Part shown: one piece after another, positions 46,514 to 55,685 of the stretch
Numbering within the stretch: position 1 is the stretch's first letter
Layout of the letters: the number at the start of each line of letters is the position of its first letter
NCBI RefSeq assembly: GCF_012102705.1
Contig: NZ_JAAVTA010000001.1
Span: forward strand, 1-64,000
DNA: 64,000 nt
DNA from: Haematospirillum sp. H1815
Lineage (GTDB): Bacteria; Pseudomonadota; Alphaproteobacteria; Rhodospirillales; Rhodospirillaceae
Reading direction: 5' to 3'
Translations under genes and position numbers: made by a program
The notes under the pieces: generated by a model
Database searches by the model: none
Told to the model about the DNA's origin: nothing
The model's input: the letters and a program-made list of their open reading frames with translations, nothing else

Positions 46514-47749
46514 TCAAGGCGAAAGCGCACGCGCCCACGGCATGACGGTTCCATCCGGGAAAGGTGACAGGCTGAACATGTGTGCCAAGCTTTGCCCCAC
46601 ATCGGCAAAGGTCTCGCGGATGCCTTCGTTGCCTGGGGGGATCCGGGGGCCGAACGCAAGAACGGGAACGTGTTCCCGTGTATGGTCGCTACCTTGCCAA
46701 GTGGGGTCGCAACCATGGTCTGCAGACACCAGCAACACGTCATTTTTGTCTAGGCAAGCCATCAGTTCGGGCAATCTGTTGTCAAAGTGCTCCAGCCCGG
46801 CGGCATAACCAGCCACATCACGGCGGTGCCCCCAAGTTTGATCAAAATCGACAAAGTTGGTCATGATGATGCTGTTCGGCCCGGTATCCTTCATGGCCTG
46901 CAGGGTAGCATCCCATAGTGAATCGTGGCCGCTGGCCTTGATGCTGCGGGTAATGCCGACGTGGGCATAGATATCGGGGATCTTCCCGATGCCGACAACG
47001 GTTCCACCGGCATCGGACAACTTCTCGAGAACGGTTGGGGCAGGGGGTTTGACAGCAAGGTCGCGCCGGTTTCCTGTTCGCTTGAAGGTATCTGCTGTTG
47101 TTCCGATAAAGGGCCGGGCAATCACACGGCATATATTGTAAGGCCTTACTTCCTCGAAGGCGATTTCACATAAATCGTACAGCCGTTGCAGGCCAAAGCT
47201 TTCCTCGTGGCAGGCAATCTGGAAAACAGAATCCGAGGATGTATAGAAAATGGGTTTGCCCGTTCGTAGGTGTTCTTCGCCCATCTCGGCGATAATGGTC
47301 GTCCCGGAGGCATGGCAGTTGCCAAGCCAGCCCGGCAGATCAAACCTGCGAACAAGGTTCTCCAGCAGCGTGGGTGGGAACGTATTGTCCTTTTTCTCGA
47401 AGTAACCCCAGTCAAATCTTATGGGAACACCAGCCAGTTCCCAGTGACCGGATGGGGTGTCCTTGCCGCTGGATATTTCACGGGCGGCAGCCCATGCGCC
47501 GATGATATCCGGTTGAGGGTTAAACCCGGCTGGTAGTTCCCCTGTTGCAAGACGTGCGGCCAAGCCAATCCCCAGGCGTTCAAGATTGGGAATCCGCAGT
47601 GGTCCTGAGCGTTCCGGGCTATCGGCCCGTCCATCACGACACCATTGGGCTATATGGCCAATGGTGCTGGCTCCTTGGTCTCCGAAACGCTCTGCATCAG
47701 GCGTAGCGCCGATGCCAAAGGAGTCCATGATCAAGATAATGGCGCGCAT
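46514..47749 (-). CDS. deoB: Phosphopentomutase
   Basis: A 411-residue alkaline phosphatase-superfamily enzyme that turns (deoxy)ribose-1-phosphate into the 5-phosphate. It starts [19 protein letters not shown] with the metal Asp, then has DTPSGHWE (catalytic Thr), [22 protein letters not shown]...HRRD and [20 protein letters not shown] for metal binding. The ATG at 47749 has GGAG 9 nt upstream; the frame extends to 47854 without support. It lies between deoC and cdd in the operon. Confidence 0.96.
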   Translation of the reverse strand: MRAIILIMDSFGIGATPDAERFGDQGASTIGHIAQWCRDGRADSPERSGPLRIPNLERLGIGLAARLATGELPAGFNPQPDIIGAWAAAREISSGKDTPSGHWELAGVPIRFDWGYFEKKDNTFPPTLLENLVRRFDLPGWLGNCHASGTTIIAEMGEEHLRTGKPIFYTSSDSVFQIACHEESFGLQRLYDLCEIAFEEVRPYNICRVIARPFIGTTADTFKRTGNRRDLAVKPPAPTVLEKLSDAGGTVVGIGKIPDIYAHVGITRSIKASGHDSLWDATLQAMKDTGPNSIIMTNFVDFDQTWGHRRDVAGYAAGLEHFDNRLPELMACLDKNDVLLVSADHGCDPTWQGSDHTREHVPVLAFGPRIPPGNEGIRETFADVGQSLAHMFSLSPFPDGTVMPWARALSP

Positions 47750-47774
47750 GCCGGTATTCTCCTGCCTCGTCGCC

Positions 47775-48563
47775 TTAGTACCTATGCCCTGCCGGGGGGG
47801 CGCCTTTGTGGCCAAGGGTGGCCAGAATATCTGCCAAAAGCCCGGATGCACCAAAGCGGAATGTTTCGGGGCCTATCCAGTCAGGCCCCATGATCTGTTC
47901 TGCCAGATCAAGATAAAGCTTGGCATCGGCAACGGTCCGGATACCACCCGATGCCTTGAATCCTACCTTCCTGCCACAGTCCCGAATGGTTTCAAGCATG
48001 ATGCGGGCGGCGTCAGGCGTTGCATTGACATCAACCTTCCCGGTCGACGTTTTCAGGAAATCAGCACCGGCTGCGATACTGATTTCTCCGGCCTGGCGGA
48101 TCAGGGCAGGATCACGCAGCATGCCCGTCTCAAGAATGACCTTGAGCACCTTGGAGCCAGCGGCTTGGCGGCTTTGTGTAACCACAGACAGACCAGCTGC
48201 TGCATTTCCATCCAGCAGCGCAGACCAAGGGAAAACGACGTCGATCTCGTCGGCCCCTTGTTCAATGGCAGCTTCAGCCTCCCGTGCTGCTGCTGCGGCA
48301 TTTTCCCCGCCGTGTGGGAAGTTGGTAACCGTAGCCAGCCTTATGTGCTTCAAATTCTGCTTCACAAGCGCTGCTCTAGCTGCGGGTAGAAGGTGTGGCC
48401 AGATGCATAGGGCGGCCGGAGACCCGAAAGGTGTATCGGCCCTTTCAGCCATTGCAGAGACAGTTGCAGTATTATCCGCTGCATCCAGTGATGTCAGATC
48501 CATCAGGGACAGGGCCCGTTTGGCTGTCGTGGTCTGTTGCTGCAGGGTACCTGTATCAGTCAT
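47775..48563 (-). CDS. deoC: Deoxyribose-phosphate aldolase
   Basis: A 262-residue class I aldolase that splits deoxyribose-5-phosphate to acetaldehyde and glyceraldehyde-3-phosphate. Landmarks are [34 protein letters not shown] (with the active-site lysine neighbour) and [11 protein letters not shown] (Schiff-base lysine), then [12 protein letters not shown]. The length matches the E. coli type (about 260). It follows nupC after an 81-bp gap that contains a hairpin. Confidence 0.96.
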   Translation of the reverse strand: MTDTGTLQQQTTTAKRALSLMDLTSLDAADNTATVSAMAERADTPFGSPAALCIWPHLLPAARAALVKQNLKHIRLATVTNFPHGGENAAAAAREAEAAIEQGADEIDVVFPWSALLDGNAAAGLSVVTQSRQAAGSKVLKVILETGMLRDPALIRQAGEISIAAGADFLKTSTGKVDVNATPDAARIMLETIRDCGRKVGFKASGGIRTVADAKLYLDLAEQIMGPDWIGPETFRFGASGLLADILATLGHKGAPPAGHRY

Positions 48564-48601
48564 GCATCATTGTCCACAAAGTCAGGTGAAGCTGTGAAAG
48601 C

Positions 48602-48634
48602 CCCGCAGGTCTACCCTGTCAGGTAGCCTGCGGG
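48602..48634 (-). terminator. Hairpin between nupC and deoC (possible attenuating terminator)
   Basis: CCCGCAGG and TACC (48602-48609, 48612-48615) pair with GGTA and CCTGCGGG (48622-48625, 48627-48634), followed on the minus strand by CTTTCAC. It lies in the spacer between two operon genes and may lower expression of the distal genes relative to the transporter. Confidence 0.55.
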
Positions 48635-48644
48635 ACAGCTGAAA

Positions 48645-49916
48645 TTAGAGCGACAAGAATATACCAGCAATTGTGGCGCTCATAAGGTTGGACAATGTAC
48701 CGGCTGTTACAACCCGAAGGCCATACTGTGTGACCTCTGAACGGCGTTCGGGTGCCACAGCCGCAAAGCCACCGGCGAGGATCGCAATGGAAGCGAAGTT
48801 GGCAAAGCCGCACAGGGCAAAGGAAACAATGGCAATGGTCCTTGGGTCCAGAGCCTGGAGGCCGCTGGCTGCAACCGTTCCGGCATCTTTGAGATAGGCG
48901 GACAGCTGGCTGTAGGCCACAAATTCATTGATGATCATTTTCTGGCCGATAAAGTTACCGGCAATCTGTGCATCTTGCCATGGTACGCCAATCATCCATG
49001 CCAAGGGAGAGAAGGCCGCCCCCATCAGGAATTCCAGATTCCATTCCGGATGACCGAAAAGGCCGAAAAAACCACCTACGGCACCATTGCACAGGGCAAT
49101 AAGGGCAATGAAAGCGATCAGCATGGCACCAACATTCAGCGCAATCTGCAAGCCGACCAATACGCCAGAGGCTGCGGCTTCAATAATGTTGGTCGGACGT
49201 TTCTCGTCAAAGTGAATTTCGTTGAATTCAACCTGGCTGGGTTCGGTATCCGGATGAATAAGTTTTGCGAACAAAAGCCCACCGGGAATAGCCATGAACG
49301 AAGCCGCCAGAAGGTATTCCATCTTGACGCCCATGCCGGCGTATCCCGCCAGTACAGAGCCGGCAACAGCGGCCATGCCGCTCGACATGACCGTAAACAG
49401 TTCCGCCCCGTTCATGCGGTTGATGAAGGGTTTGACGACGGCCGGCATTTCGCTTTGGCCAACAAAAATAGTGGTGACAGCCGAGAAGGATTCCAGTCTG
49501 GATACGCCAATCACCTTGTGGAACAGGGTGCCCAGTATGATCACAAACCACTTCATCAGCCCAATATAGTAGAGCACTGAAACAAGTGCGGTTACAAAAA
49601 TGATGGCACTGAGGACGCGGAAGGCAAAGACAAAGCCACTGTCGCCGAATAGCACAAACATTTTGCTGTCAACAAGGCCGCCGAACAGAAAAGCAGCGCC
49701 TTCGTGACCATAATCCAGAACATGGTTTACGCCATTTGCTGCAGCAGCCAGGATATCCTTGCCCAATGGCACAAACAGAACCAGTGCCCCGATGGCAATT
49801 TGGCAAAGCAAGGCTGCAACAACAACCCTGGGCCTGATCGCACGGCGGTTATTGGAAATGGCCAAGCCGATCAACAGGAGTACGGCCATTCCAAGGAGGC
49901 TGCGCCAAATATCCAT
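48645..49916 (-). CDS. nupC: NupC-family concentrative nucleoside transporter
   Basis: A 423-residue inner-membrane nucleoside:cation symporter. Hydrophobic segments alternate throughout (about ten), starting LLGMAVLLLIGLAISNN. The family signatures GDSGFVFAFRVLSAIIF, FVGQSEMPAVVKPFI, NRMNGAELFTVMSSGMAAVAGSVLAGY and MIINEFVAYSQL are present; the Gln-Ser-Glu and Asn-Glu residues form the nucleoside and cation sites. The ATG at 49916 has AGGTG upstream, while a GTG at 49925 is the alternative. It is the first gene of the operon and supplies its substrates. Confidence 0.95.
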   Translation of the reverse strand: MDIWRSLLGMAVLLLIGLAISNNRRAIRPRVVVAALLCQIAIGALVLFVPLGKDILAAAANGVNHVLDYGHEGAAFLFGGLVDSKMFVLFGDSGFVFAFRVLSAIIFVTALVSVLYYIGLMKWFVIILGTLFHKVIGVSRLESFSAVTTIFVGQSEMPAVVKPFINRMNGAELFTVMSSGMAAVAGSVLAGYAGMGVKMEYLLAASFMAIPGGLLFAKLIHPDTEPSQVEFNEIHFDEKRPTNIIEAAASGVLVGLQIALNVGAMLIAFIALIALCNGAVGGFFGLFGHPEWNLEFLMGAAFSPLAWMIGVPWQDAQIAGNFIGQKMIINEFVAYSQLSAYLKDAGTVAASGLQALDPRTIAIVSFALCGFANFASIAILAGGFAAVAPERRSEVTQYGLRVVTAGTLSNLMSATIAGIFLSL

Positions 49917-50323
49917 AAGTGTCACCTAAATCGTTGACTCAATCATTCGCTTTGTGTGCCACAACCTGGAAAGACAGGCGCCATGTTTCCATGGGTCTAG
50001 GCGGCGGAATTCTGCCATGTTCAGAATTGGTCACCGTCATGTGTCTAGCCGTCTCCGGCAGGGCACCAGAACCATAGCAATTCATTCTGTGAAAGCGAGA
50101 CTTTTATGATGCAGGTCTGAAAAAGCTCGATCATGGACATCATCTTGATTAAGAAAGTGTTTTATGAATGCGCTTTGTTTGCATGTTTCTGATTTTTTCT
50201 GACCATTTGAGAAAGTTGCCGAGAGCCACAAGCTTTTCCCATAGCCTCTGATTGCAACCAATTAAATGGTTCGCCTTTTGGTAAATTCCTGCGGAAAAAA
50301 TGTTATCCTCTGAAAAATAAGGC
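49917..50323. other. Upstream region of the nupC operon
   Basis: About 400 bp without genes, containing the operon promoter on the minus strand. The only clear element is the dyad at 50008-50028 listed separately. The half near tRNA-Glu is A/T-rich. I see no open frame worth reporting. Confidence 0.5.
50008..50028. promoter_or_regulatory. Candidate operator dyad before nupC
   Basis: AATTCTG (50008-50014) and CAGAATT (50022-50028) form a perfect inverted repeat with a 7-nt spacer, about 92 bp upstream of the nupC start. A dimeric repressor of the nucleoside operon is a possible ligand. No regulator gene is adjacent, so this is only a suggestion. Confidence 0.35.
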
Positions 50324-50352
50324 TTGATTGTTTCGGTGCGGACGGCTACAAA
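50324..50352 (+). promoter_or_regulatory. Sigma-70-type promoter of tRNA-Glu
   Basis: TTGATT (50324-50329) and TACAAA (50347-50352) are 17 nt apart, and the predicted start is about 10 nt before the tRNA 5' end, a normal layout for a tRNA gene. Confidence 0.55.
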
Positions 50353-50369
50353 CCCGCCGTGCCCACGAC

Positions 50370-50445
50370 GTCCCCATCGTCTAGAGGCCTAGGACACCGC
50401 CCTTTCACGGCGGCGACCGGGGTTCGAATCCCCGTGGGGACGCCA
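50370..50445 (+). tRNA. tRNA-Glu (anticodon TTC)
   Basis: A complete cloverleaf: acceptor stem GTCCCCA/TGGGGAC, anticodon stem CCGCC/GGCGG with loop CTTTCAC (anticodon TTC), T-arm CGGGG/CCCCG with loop TTCGAAT, and an encoded CCA end at 50443-50445. It is charged by a GltX such as the one at 33.6 kb. Confidence 0.97.
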
Positions 50446-50461
50446 AGCGCAAAAGCGGGAG

Positions 50462-50494
50462 AGGCTCCTTTTCAGGTGAAAAGGTGCCTTTTTT
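50462..50494 (+). terminator. Rho-independent terminator of tRNA-Glu
   Basis: AGGC and CCTTTTC pair with GAAAAGG and GCCT (50462-50465, 50467-50473, 50478-50484, 50486-50489; T-T mismatch between) around a 4-nt loop AGGT. A run of six T from 50489 follows. Confidence 0.85.
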
Positions 50495-50583
50495 ATTACT
50501 TTTTTTGGCCTGTTCCGTGATCAGAAGTGTTGCCGTGTTTCTTGATCCCGACGGGTGCTTTGTGTTTGCAGGATGGAACAGTC

Positions 50584-51270
50584 ATGACACCCGATGAAGC
50601 CAGACAGCGTGTTCTTTATCAGGATCGACTTGTTCTGATTCTTGATAAACCCGCTGGAATGCCGGTTCATGCTGGACCAGGGGGTGGGGATACGGTCGAG
50701 GATTATTTCCGCTATTTGTGTTTTGAACACCCGCGCCCACCATCTTTGGCTCATCGCCTGGATCGGGATACATCGGGATGCCTGGTCCTTGGTCGTCATC
50801 ACAAGGGGCTGCGGCGGATGGGCAAGCTATTTCAGCAAGGGGCTGTTGGTAAGGTCTACTGGGCTGTGACAAAAGGTATTCCAGACGTTGGTACAGGTAT
50901 TGTAGACCAGCCCTTGAGCAAGCTGACACCTGCTGGCGGATGGAAGATGGTTGTGGATCCAGCCGGAGGGCAGCCTTCTGTGACCGAATATCGGGTTCTT
51001 GGGCGTTCCTCGCAGGGGCTGGCGTGGATTGAATGCCGCCCCAGAACAGGGCGTACCCACCAGATTCGGGTGCACATGGCGCACATTGGTGCCCCGTTGT
51101 TAGGGGACCGGGTCTATGGTGATGCGGGTCAGCGGGTCCGCATGCATCTTCATGCCCGTTCGGTCCGTATTCCCCTGTATGCTGAAAAGCCACCGATTTT
51201 TGTAGAGGCCCCCCCGCCAGAGCATATGCGGGATGCCTTGAAGGCATGTGGGTGGGACGACGTTCCCTAG
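50584..51270 (+). CDS. RluA-family pseudouridine synthase
   Basis: A 228-residue pseudouridine synthase. The catalytic motif is HRLDRDTSGCLVLG (Asp is the nucleophile), preceded by ILDKPAGMPVHAG and followed by KVYWAVTKG, RTGRTHQIRVHMAHIGAPLLGDRVYG. The small size and lack of an S4 domain resemble RluA/TruC rather than RluC or RluD, so 23S rRNA or tRNA could be the target. The ATG at 50584 begins near the conserved core; the longer frame from 50527 has no binding site. It overlaps the 3' end of kamA by four bases on the opposite strand. Confidence 0.88.
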   Translation: MTPDEARQRVLYQDRLVLILDKPAGMPVHAGPGGGDTVEDYFRYLCFEHPRPPSLAHRLDRDTSGCLVLGRHHKGLRRMGKLFQQGAVGKVYWAVTKGIPDVGTGIVDQPLSKLTPAGGWKMVVDPAGGQPSVTEYRVLGRSSQGLAWIECRPRTGRTHQIRVHMAHIGAPLLGDRVYGDAGQRVRMHLHARSVRIPLYAEKPPIFVEAPPPEHMRDALKACGWDDVP

Positions 51271-52325
51271 GCTTGGGAGTCCGCCCAGTCCTCTGGCCAG
51301 CTGGGACCAAGTGGAACCTTGCCCAAGGCGCCGGGACGATCCAAGATATAGTGTGGCAGGGCGATGCCCGTCAGGCGTCCGCGCAAGGCTTTCAACAGGG
51401 CGCGCCCCTCCTCTATTTCCAGCCGGAAGTGGCTGGTTCCCTTGGCCATGTCAGGGTGGTGAAGGTAGTAGGGTTTGATCCTGTTGCGCAGGCAGGCCCG
51501 GAACAGGGCCTCCAATGCGTCCACGTTGTTGTTGACGTCTTTCAGAAGCACAGTCTGTGAAACAAGTGGAATTCCCGCTTTGCTCAGGTTTCCAACAGCA
51601 CGGCAGACTTCGGGGGCAAATTCATCGGCGTGGTTGACGTGAATGGCAACCCAGACGGTGGCCCGATCCGGGGATGTCAATGCGGTAACAAGGTCTGGTG
51701 TAATGCGCTTGGGGTCATGGATGGGCAGGCGCGTATGGAAGCGAACCAGTTCGATATGATCCATGCTGTCCAATGTGCCAAGGATGTAATGCAGGCGCCG
51801 GGGTGACAGCAGAAGGGGGTCCCCGCCTGTCAGGATGACCTCGCGTAGTTCCGTGTGGTTTGCAATATAGGACAAGGCGTTCTCAAGCTCTTCATCGTTC
51901 AGGCTTTCAGAGCCTGGCCCGACAACCTCGCGGCGGAAACAGAAGCGGCAGTAGGCTGCGCAGACGTGTACTGGTTTGAGAAGAACCCGGTCCGGGTAAC
52001 GATGTACGATCCCCGCGACAGGGCTCTTCAGGTTGTCGCCGATCGGGTCAGCCAGTTCATCGGGGGTTGTAACCAGTTCCTTGACAGAGGGGCGGAATTG
52101 TCGTGCCAAAGGGCTGTCGTCTGGCATATCAGCCAGTTGACGTTCAAGGAAAAGGGTCGTGCGCACGGCATAACGGTGCGCAACATCCTCAAGCTGGTCC
52201 TGCGTTTCTGTCATCGGGTTTGTCATCATGATCGGCAGCGGTATACCCGGTATGGCCCGGAAAGCAAGACGTTTGCATAACAGCTTGTCTGTACAACAGG
52301 ATTTCTTAACCAGATCCATGGACAC
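51267..52325 (-). CDS. KamA-family radical SAM protein (lysine 2,3-aminomutase/EpmB-like)
   Basis: A 352-residue radical SAM enzyme with the cluster motif CAAYCRFCF (Cys122, Cys126, Cys129) and the PLP-binding tail lysine K336 in GALGKVPLGP. The ILTGGDPLLL, HTRLPI, HVNHADEF and KPYYLHHPD segments match lysine 2,3-aminomutase. The short form, lacking the long C-terminal extension of clostridial KamA, is usual in proteobacteria, where it provides beta-lysine or acts as EpmB on elongation factor P. Neither efp nor epmA is in this window. The start is uncertain: GTG at 52325 or ATG at 52319 or later ATGs near 52226. Confidence 0.88.
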   Translation of the reverse strand: MSMDLVKKSCCTDKLLCKRLAFRAIPGIPLPIMMTNPMTETQDQLEDVAHRYAVRTTLFLERQLADMPDDSPLARQFRPSVKELVTTPDELADPIGDNLKSPVAGIVHRYPDRVLLKPVHVCAAYCRFCFRREVVGPGSESLNDEELENALSYIANHTELREVILTGGDPLLLSPRRLHYILGTLDSMDHIELVRFHTRLPIHDPKRITPDLVTALTSPDRATVWVAIHVNHADEFAPEVCRAVGNLSKAGIPLVSQTVLLKDVNNNVDALEALFRACLRNRIKPYYLHHPDMAKGTSHFRLEIEEGRALLKALRGRLTGIALPHYILDRPGALGKVPLGPSWPEDWADSQA

Positions 52326-52360
52326 TGTTCTTCAAAAGCGGTGAACAGGGAGGCAATGCG

Positions 52361-53257
52361 GTGCATCATAGTGTTATCAAGGTGGATGTCATGCAGCCTA
52401 TCCCGTATACGAACCAGAATTTTTATGAAATCGTGTGGGCTGCGCGGCTGGAAGTTTTTCGTCAGGCCCTGGAGGGAGGAGCCAAGACGCCGTTTGATGT
52501 TATGGCCAATCTCTGTTGTCTGGAGCAGCAGTTCATGCTTGCTGCAGAGTCGCTACCTTCCACGACAGGCGATGGCACCTCGTACCTTAACGGTGTTGTA
52601 AGGCTGGTGCCAAATCCTGACAGCAATCAGCAAAGCCCATCCACACCACTATATAGCTTCAATCAGCCCCTCACTGTGGTCGTGCAGCATTGTGATGATA
52701 AGGTTAAGTCTATTGTAGAGCTTGGTGCCGGTTATGGTCGCAACCTGATTGAGCTGCGCCATCACTTTCAGCGGCCTGATCTTGCCCTTATCGGTGCCGA
52801 GTATACCCAGTCCGGACGGGACGCCATGGAGTTCTTCAATGCCAGTTTTCCGGATTTGACCCCGATTCAAACAGCTTTTACCGATCACCGTCTGGCATCC
52901 TTTCCTTTTATTCCCGGTAAGGACAAGGTGCTGGTTTTTAGCTGTCACTCTCTTGAGCAGGTTGAGAAACTACCATTGGATTTCTTTGTCAATCTCGCAG
53001 CTTCCGCGGAAGACATCACCGGTGTTCATATCGAACCATTCGGTTTCCAGGCAGTCCCCAGAAGGGCGTGGAATCATTCTCATTATGATCATAATGCTTT
53101 TATCCGCTCCAAGGATTATAACCTGAACATGTGGACGTGCCTGGAACATGCTGTGCGTGAACAGGCTATTACGATAACCGGTGTGGCTCTCAATGCATCC
53201 TTTGCCCAGCCGGAGAATCCATCGTCTGTCGTTGTCTGGAAAAAGTGTACCGCTTGA
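52361..53257 (+). CDS. Putative class I SAM-dependent methyltransferase
   Basis: A 298-residue protein with a methyltransferase motif I, IVELGAGYGRNLIEL, followed by motif-like LIGAEYTQSG and the strand KVLVFSCHSLEQVE. The N-terminal 115 residues (starting near FYEIVWAARLEVFRQALEG) do not match a family I know. The C-terminus (HIEPFGFQAVPRRAWNHSHYDHNAFIRSKDYN) may bind the substrate. It begins at GTG 52361 with GGAGG 7 nt upstream; ATG 52391 with AAGGTGG is an alternative. It is divergent from kamA with a 35-bp spacer. The substrate is unknown; a sugar or small-molecule target is inference only. Confidence 0.6.
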   Translation: MHHSVIKVDVMQPIPYTNQNFYEIVWAARLEVFRQALEGGAKTPFDVMANLCCLEQQFMLAAESLPSTTGDGTSYLNGVVRLVPNPDSNQQSPSTPLYSFNQPLTVVVQHCDDKVKSIVELGAGYGRNLIELRHHFQRPDLALIGAEYTQSGRDAMEFFNASFPDLTPIQTAFTDHRLASFPFIPGKDKVLVFSCHSLEQVEKLPLDFFVNLAASAEDITGVHIEPFGFQAVPRRAWNHSHYDHNAFIRSKDYNLNMWTCLEHAVREQAITITGVALNASFAQPENPSSVVVWKKCTA

Positions 53258-53791
53258 TCAGGTCTTGCGTTCCAAGGCAACAACTTCAACATCATTCCAG
53301 CTTTCAACCCAATGTGGAAGCGGGGGACGCAATCCTGAATCGGCACCAAGCATTGTGGCAATGTGACTGGGGTCTACAACGCCGGTAGCATCGACAAAGC
53401 AGGTTTTTACCATGGCAATACAGGCCACAACGCCCTTGCGGGTCACGAACTTCTGCTCGATCCACAGCCAGCGATCATCCCAGCACACAAGCCGTGTTTC
53501 AAGCTGGAACGGCTGAAAAGGCCGCAACCCCTTGCGATAGCGCAGCATCTGGGCCCCGACCATTGCCTGCAGCCTGTTTTTCAGGATCAGCTTCCACATG
53601 CCACAGCGCACCATCAGGTCGATCCGGCCAAGATCCATGACCGCAGCATAGTGCGCGTTGTTCATGTGGATATTCAGATCAACATCAGACAGCCATACCC
53701 GGCCCTTCAGGACCGAAGTATCGGTAAAGCCCAGCCTTGGCCGGAACCAGACGCATAGCATAAGCCACAGGAAACGCAGCCAGAGAGTCAT
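53258..53791 (-). CDS. Hotdog-fold thioesterase-like protein (4HBT/THEM6-like)
   Basis: A 177-residue protein with a hydrophobic N-terminus (LWLRFLWLMLCVW) that may anchor it to the membrane, followed by a hotdog domain: RVWLSDVDLNIHMNNAHYAAVMDLGRID is the typical DLNxHMNNxxY region. Relatives hydrolyse acyl-CoA. It lies downstream of the fad genes on the same strand but beyond a terminator, so it is probably separate from them. The stop touches the end of the methyltransferase gene. Confidence 0.78.
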   Translation of the reverse strand: MTLWLRFLWLMLCVWFRPRLGFTDTSVLKGRVWLSDVDLNIHMNNAHYAAVMDLGRIDLMVRCGMWKLILKNRLQAMVGAQMLRYRKGLRPFQPFQLETRLVCWDDRWLWIEQKFVTRKGVVACIAMVKTCFVDATGVVDPSHIATMLGADSGLRPPLPHWVESWNDVEVVALERKT

Positions 53792-53807
53792 CGTGGGCGG
53801 CCTGCCT

Positions 53808-53854
53808 GAAAAAAAGAGCCCGCCCTCCCCCGGATTACGGAACAGAAGGCGGGC
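53808..53854 (-). terminator. Terminator after fadE
   Basis: GCCCGCC (53818-53824) pairs with GGCGGGC (53848-53854), and on the minus strand the stem is followed by TCTTTTTTT. It ends the fadA-fadB-fadE transcript. Confidence 0.75.
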
Positions 53855-53868
53855 CAGAGGGAGACATC

Positions 53869-55665
53869 CTAGAAGGCGTCGTCGGGGAAGTCCATCATGC
53901 TTGAAGCACCACTCATCAGCCCGGAAAACAGGGCGCCCGTCTGTGGCAGGACCCGCTGCATGAAGAAACGGGCTGTGGCAATCTTGGCCTCGTAGAATGC
54001 GGCATCCCCGTTGGTGCCTGTAGCCAGTTTGTCGCGCGCTACATCAACGCTGCGGCACCACAGATAGGCAATTGCCGTCAGGCCGAAAAGACGCAGGAAA
54101 TCAGACGATGCCGCGCCGGCTTCATCACGGTTGGCCATGGCCTTTTGTGCGATAAAACCTGTGGCTTGTTGCAGGCGCGTGAACGCCTTGGCCAGCGGGG
54201 CAACAAATTCTTCCATAGCCTCATCTTCGCCTTTGGCGGCGATGTAGTTGGATACCGGGTGAAAGAAACGCCGCAGGTAACGTCCGGCAAAAGCGGGCAT
54301 TTTGCGGCCGACCAGATCCAGGGCCTGGATGCCGTTGGTACCTTCGTAAATCTGGGCAATGCGTGCATCGCGGACGTATTGTTCCATGCCCCATTCACGA
54401 ATATAGCCATGTCCGCCGTAGACCTGAACGCCCAGGTTGGTTGCCTCCGACCCCAGGTCGGTGATCAGGGCTTTGACGATAGGGGTCATCAGGGCCACCA
54501 GATCATCCGCTTCCTGGCGCACATCTGGGTCCGGATGTGCGGTTGCCAGATCCAGCGCGTGTGAGACCCAGGCCACCAAGGCGCGCGACCCTTCCATCGT
54601 GGCACGCTGGGTCAGCAGCATCTTGCGGACATCAGGGTGAACCAGAATCGGATCGGCCTTGGCATCGGGGTTTTTGGTGCCACTCAGGGCCCGCCCCTGA
54701 ATCCGATCGCGGGCATAGGCCACCGCTCCTTGGTACGACGCTTCGCCCAGTCCAAGCCCCTGGACACCAACAGCCAGCCGTTCGGTGTTCATCATCGTGA
54801 ACATGGCGCGCATGCCTTTATGTGGTTCTCCTACCAGCCAACCGGTGGCATCATCAAAGTTCATGACGCAGGTTGACGATGCCTTGATCCCCATCTTGTG
54901 TTCAATGGACCCGCACATGACGCCGTTGCGCTGGCCCGGGTTTCCGGCCGGGTCCGGCAGGAATTTCGGTACCACAAACAGGGAAATGCCCCTGGCTCCC
55001 TCAGGCGCTCCGGGCAGTTTGGCCAGAACCAGGTGAATAATGTTTTCGCTCAGGTCATGTTCCCCGGCCGAGATAAAAATCTTTGTACCCGTAATGCGAT
55101 AGCTGCCGTCCGGATTGGGGTCGGCCTTGGTGCGGATCATACCCAGGTCTGTTCCGCAATGCGGCTCGGTCAGGCACATGGTTCCTGACCATTCACCGGA
55201 GACCAGTTTCGGCAGGTAGGTGTTCTTTTGTTCTTCCGTGCCGTAGGCCGACAGCGAGACATAGGCGCCATGGGTCAGGCCGGGGTACATGCCAAAGCTG
55301 AGGTTTGACGAGCAGATCATCTCTTCCACCAGGCTGTTGACCAGCTTGGGCATGCCCTGGCCCCCATAGTCTGGAGAGCAGGCAATGGCCGCCCATCCAG
55401 CCTCGCAGAATGCCCGGTAGGCATCACGGAAGCCCGAGGGTGTTCGTACCACCCCGTTTTCATAGGTGCAGCCTTCCTCGTCACCGGAGCGGTTGAGAGG
55501 GTACAGAACCTGCTCGCAGAACTTTGCAGCTTCTTCCAGCACGGCGTCCAGGACATCCGGTGTCATGTCTTCATAGCCGGGCAGGGTATGCAGCGCGCCA
55601 CCGTCAAAAAGCTCGTGCAGGACAAAGCGCATCTCACGCAGGGGGGCCTTGTAAGGAGCGGCCAT
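53869..55665 (-). CDS. Acyl-CoA dehydrogenase (FadE-type)
   Basis: A 598-residue FAD enzyme that makes the first oxidation of beta-oxidation. Features are an N-terminal helical extension (YKAPLREMRFVLHELF), the FAD site MCLTEPHCGTDLGMIRTKADPNPDGSYRITGTKIFISAGEHDL across 150-210, and QIYEGTNGIQALDLVGRKM with the catalytic glutamate. The C-terminal extension (from about 470) is characteristic of the longer proteobacterial acyl-CoA dehydrogenases. It lies 20 bp downstream of fadB, so is cotranscribed. Chain-length specificity cannot be told. Confidence 0.94.
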   Translation of the reverse strand: MAAPYKAPLREMRFVLHELFDGGALHTLPGYEDMTPDVLDAVLEEAAKFCEQVLYPLNRSGDEEGCTYENGVVRTPSGFRDAYRAFCEAGWAAIACSPDYGGQGMPKLVNSLVEEMICSSNLSFGMYPGLTHGAYVSLSAYGTEEQKNTYLPKLVSGEWSGTMCLTEPHCGTDLGMIRTKADPNPDGSYRITGTKIFISAGEHDLSENIIHLVLAKLPGAPEGARGISLFVVPKFLPDPAGNPGQRNGVMCGSIEHKMGIKASSTCVMNFDDATGWLVGEPHKGMRAMFTMMNTERLAVGVQGLGLGEASYQGAVAYARDRIQGRALSGTKNPDAKADPILVHPDVRKMLLTQRATMEGSRALVAWVSHALDLATAHPDPDVRQEADDLVALMTPIVKALITDLGSEATNLGVQVYGGHGYIREWGMEQYVRDARIAQIYEGTNGIQALDLVGRKMPAFAGRYLRRFFHPVSNYIAAKGEDEAMEEFVAPLAKAFTRLQQATGFIAQKAMANRDEAGAASSDFLRLFGLTAIAYLWCRSVDVARDKLATGTNGDAAFYEAKIATARFFMQRVLPQTGALFSGLMSGASSMMDFPDDAF

Positions 55666-55685
55666 GGCGTTCTTCCTTCAGCTTG

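Noticed and set aside
50462-50494. Start of a small gene after tRNA-Glu
   Set aside because: The symmetric stem with a T-run is a terminator and no open frame fits.
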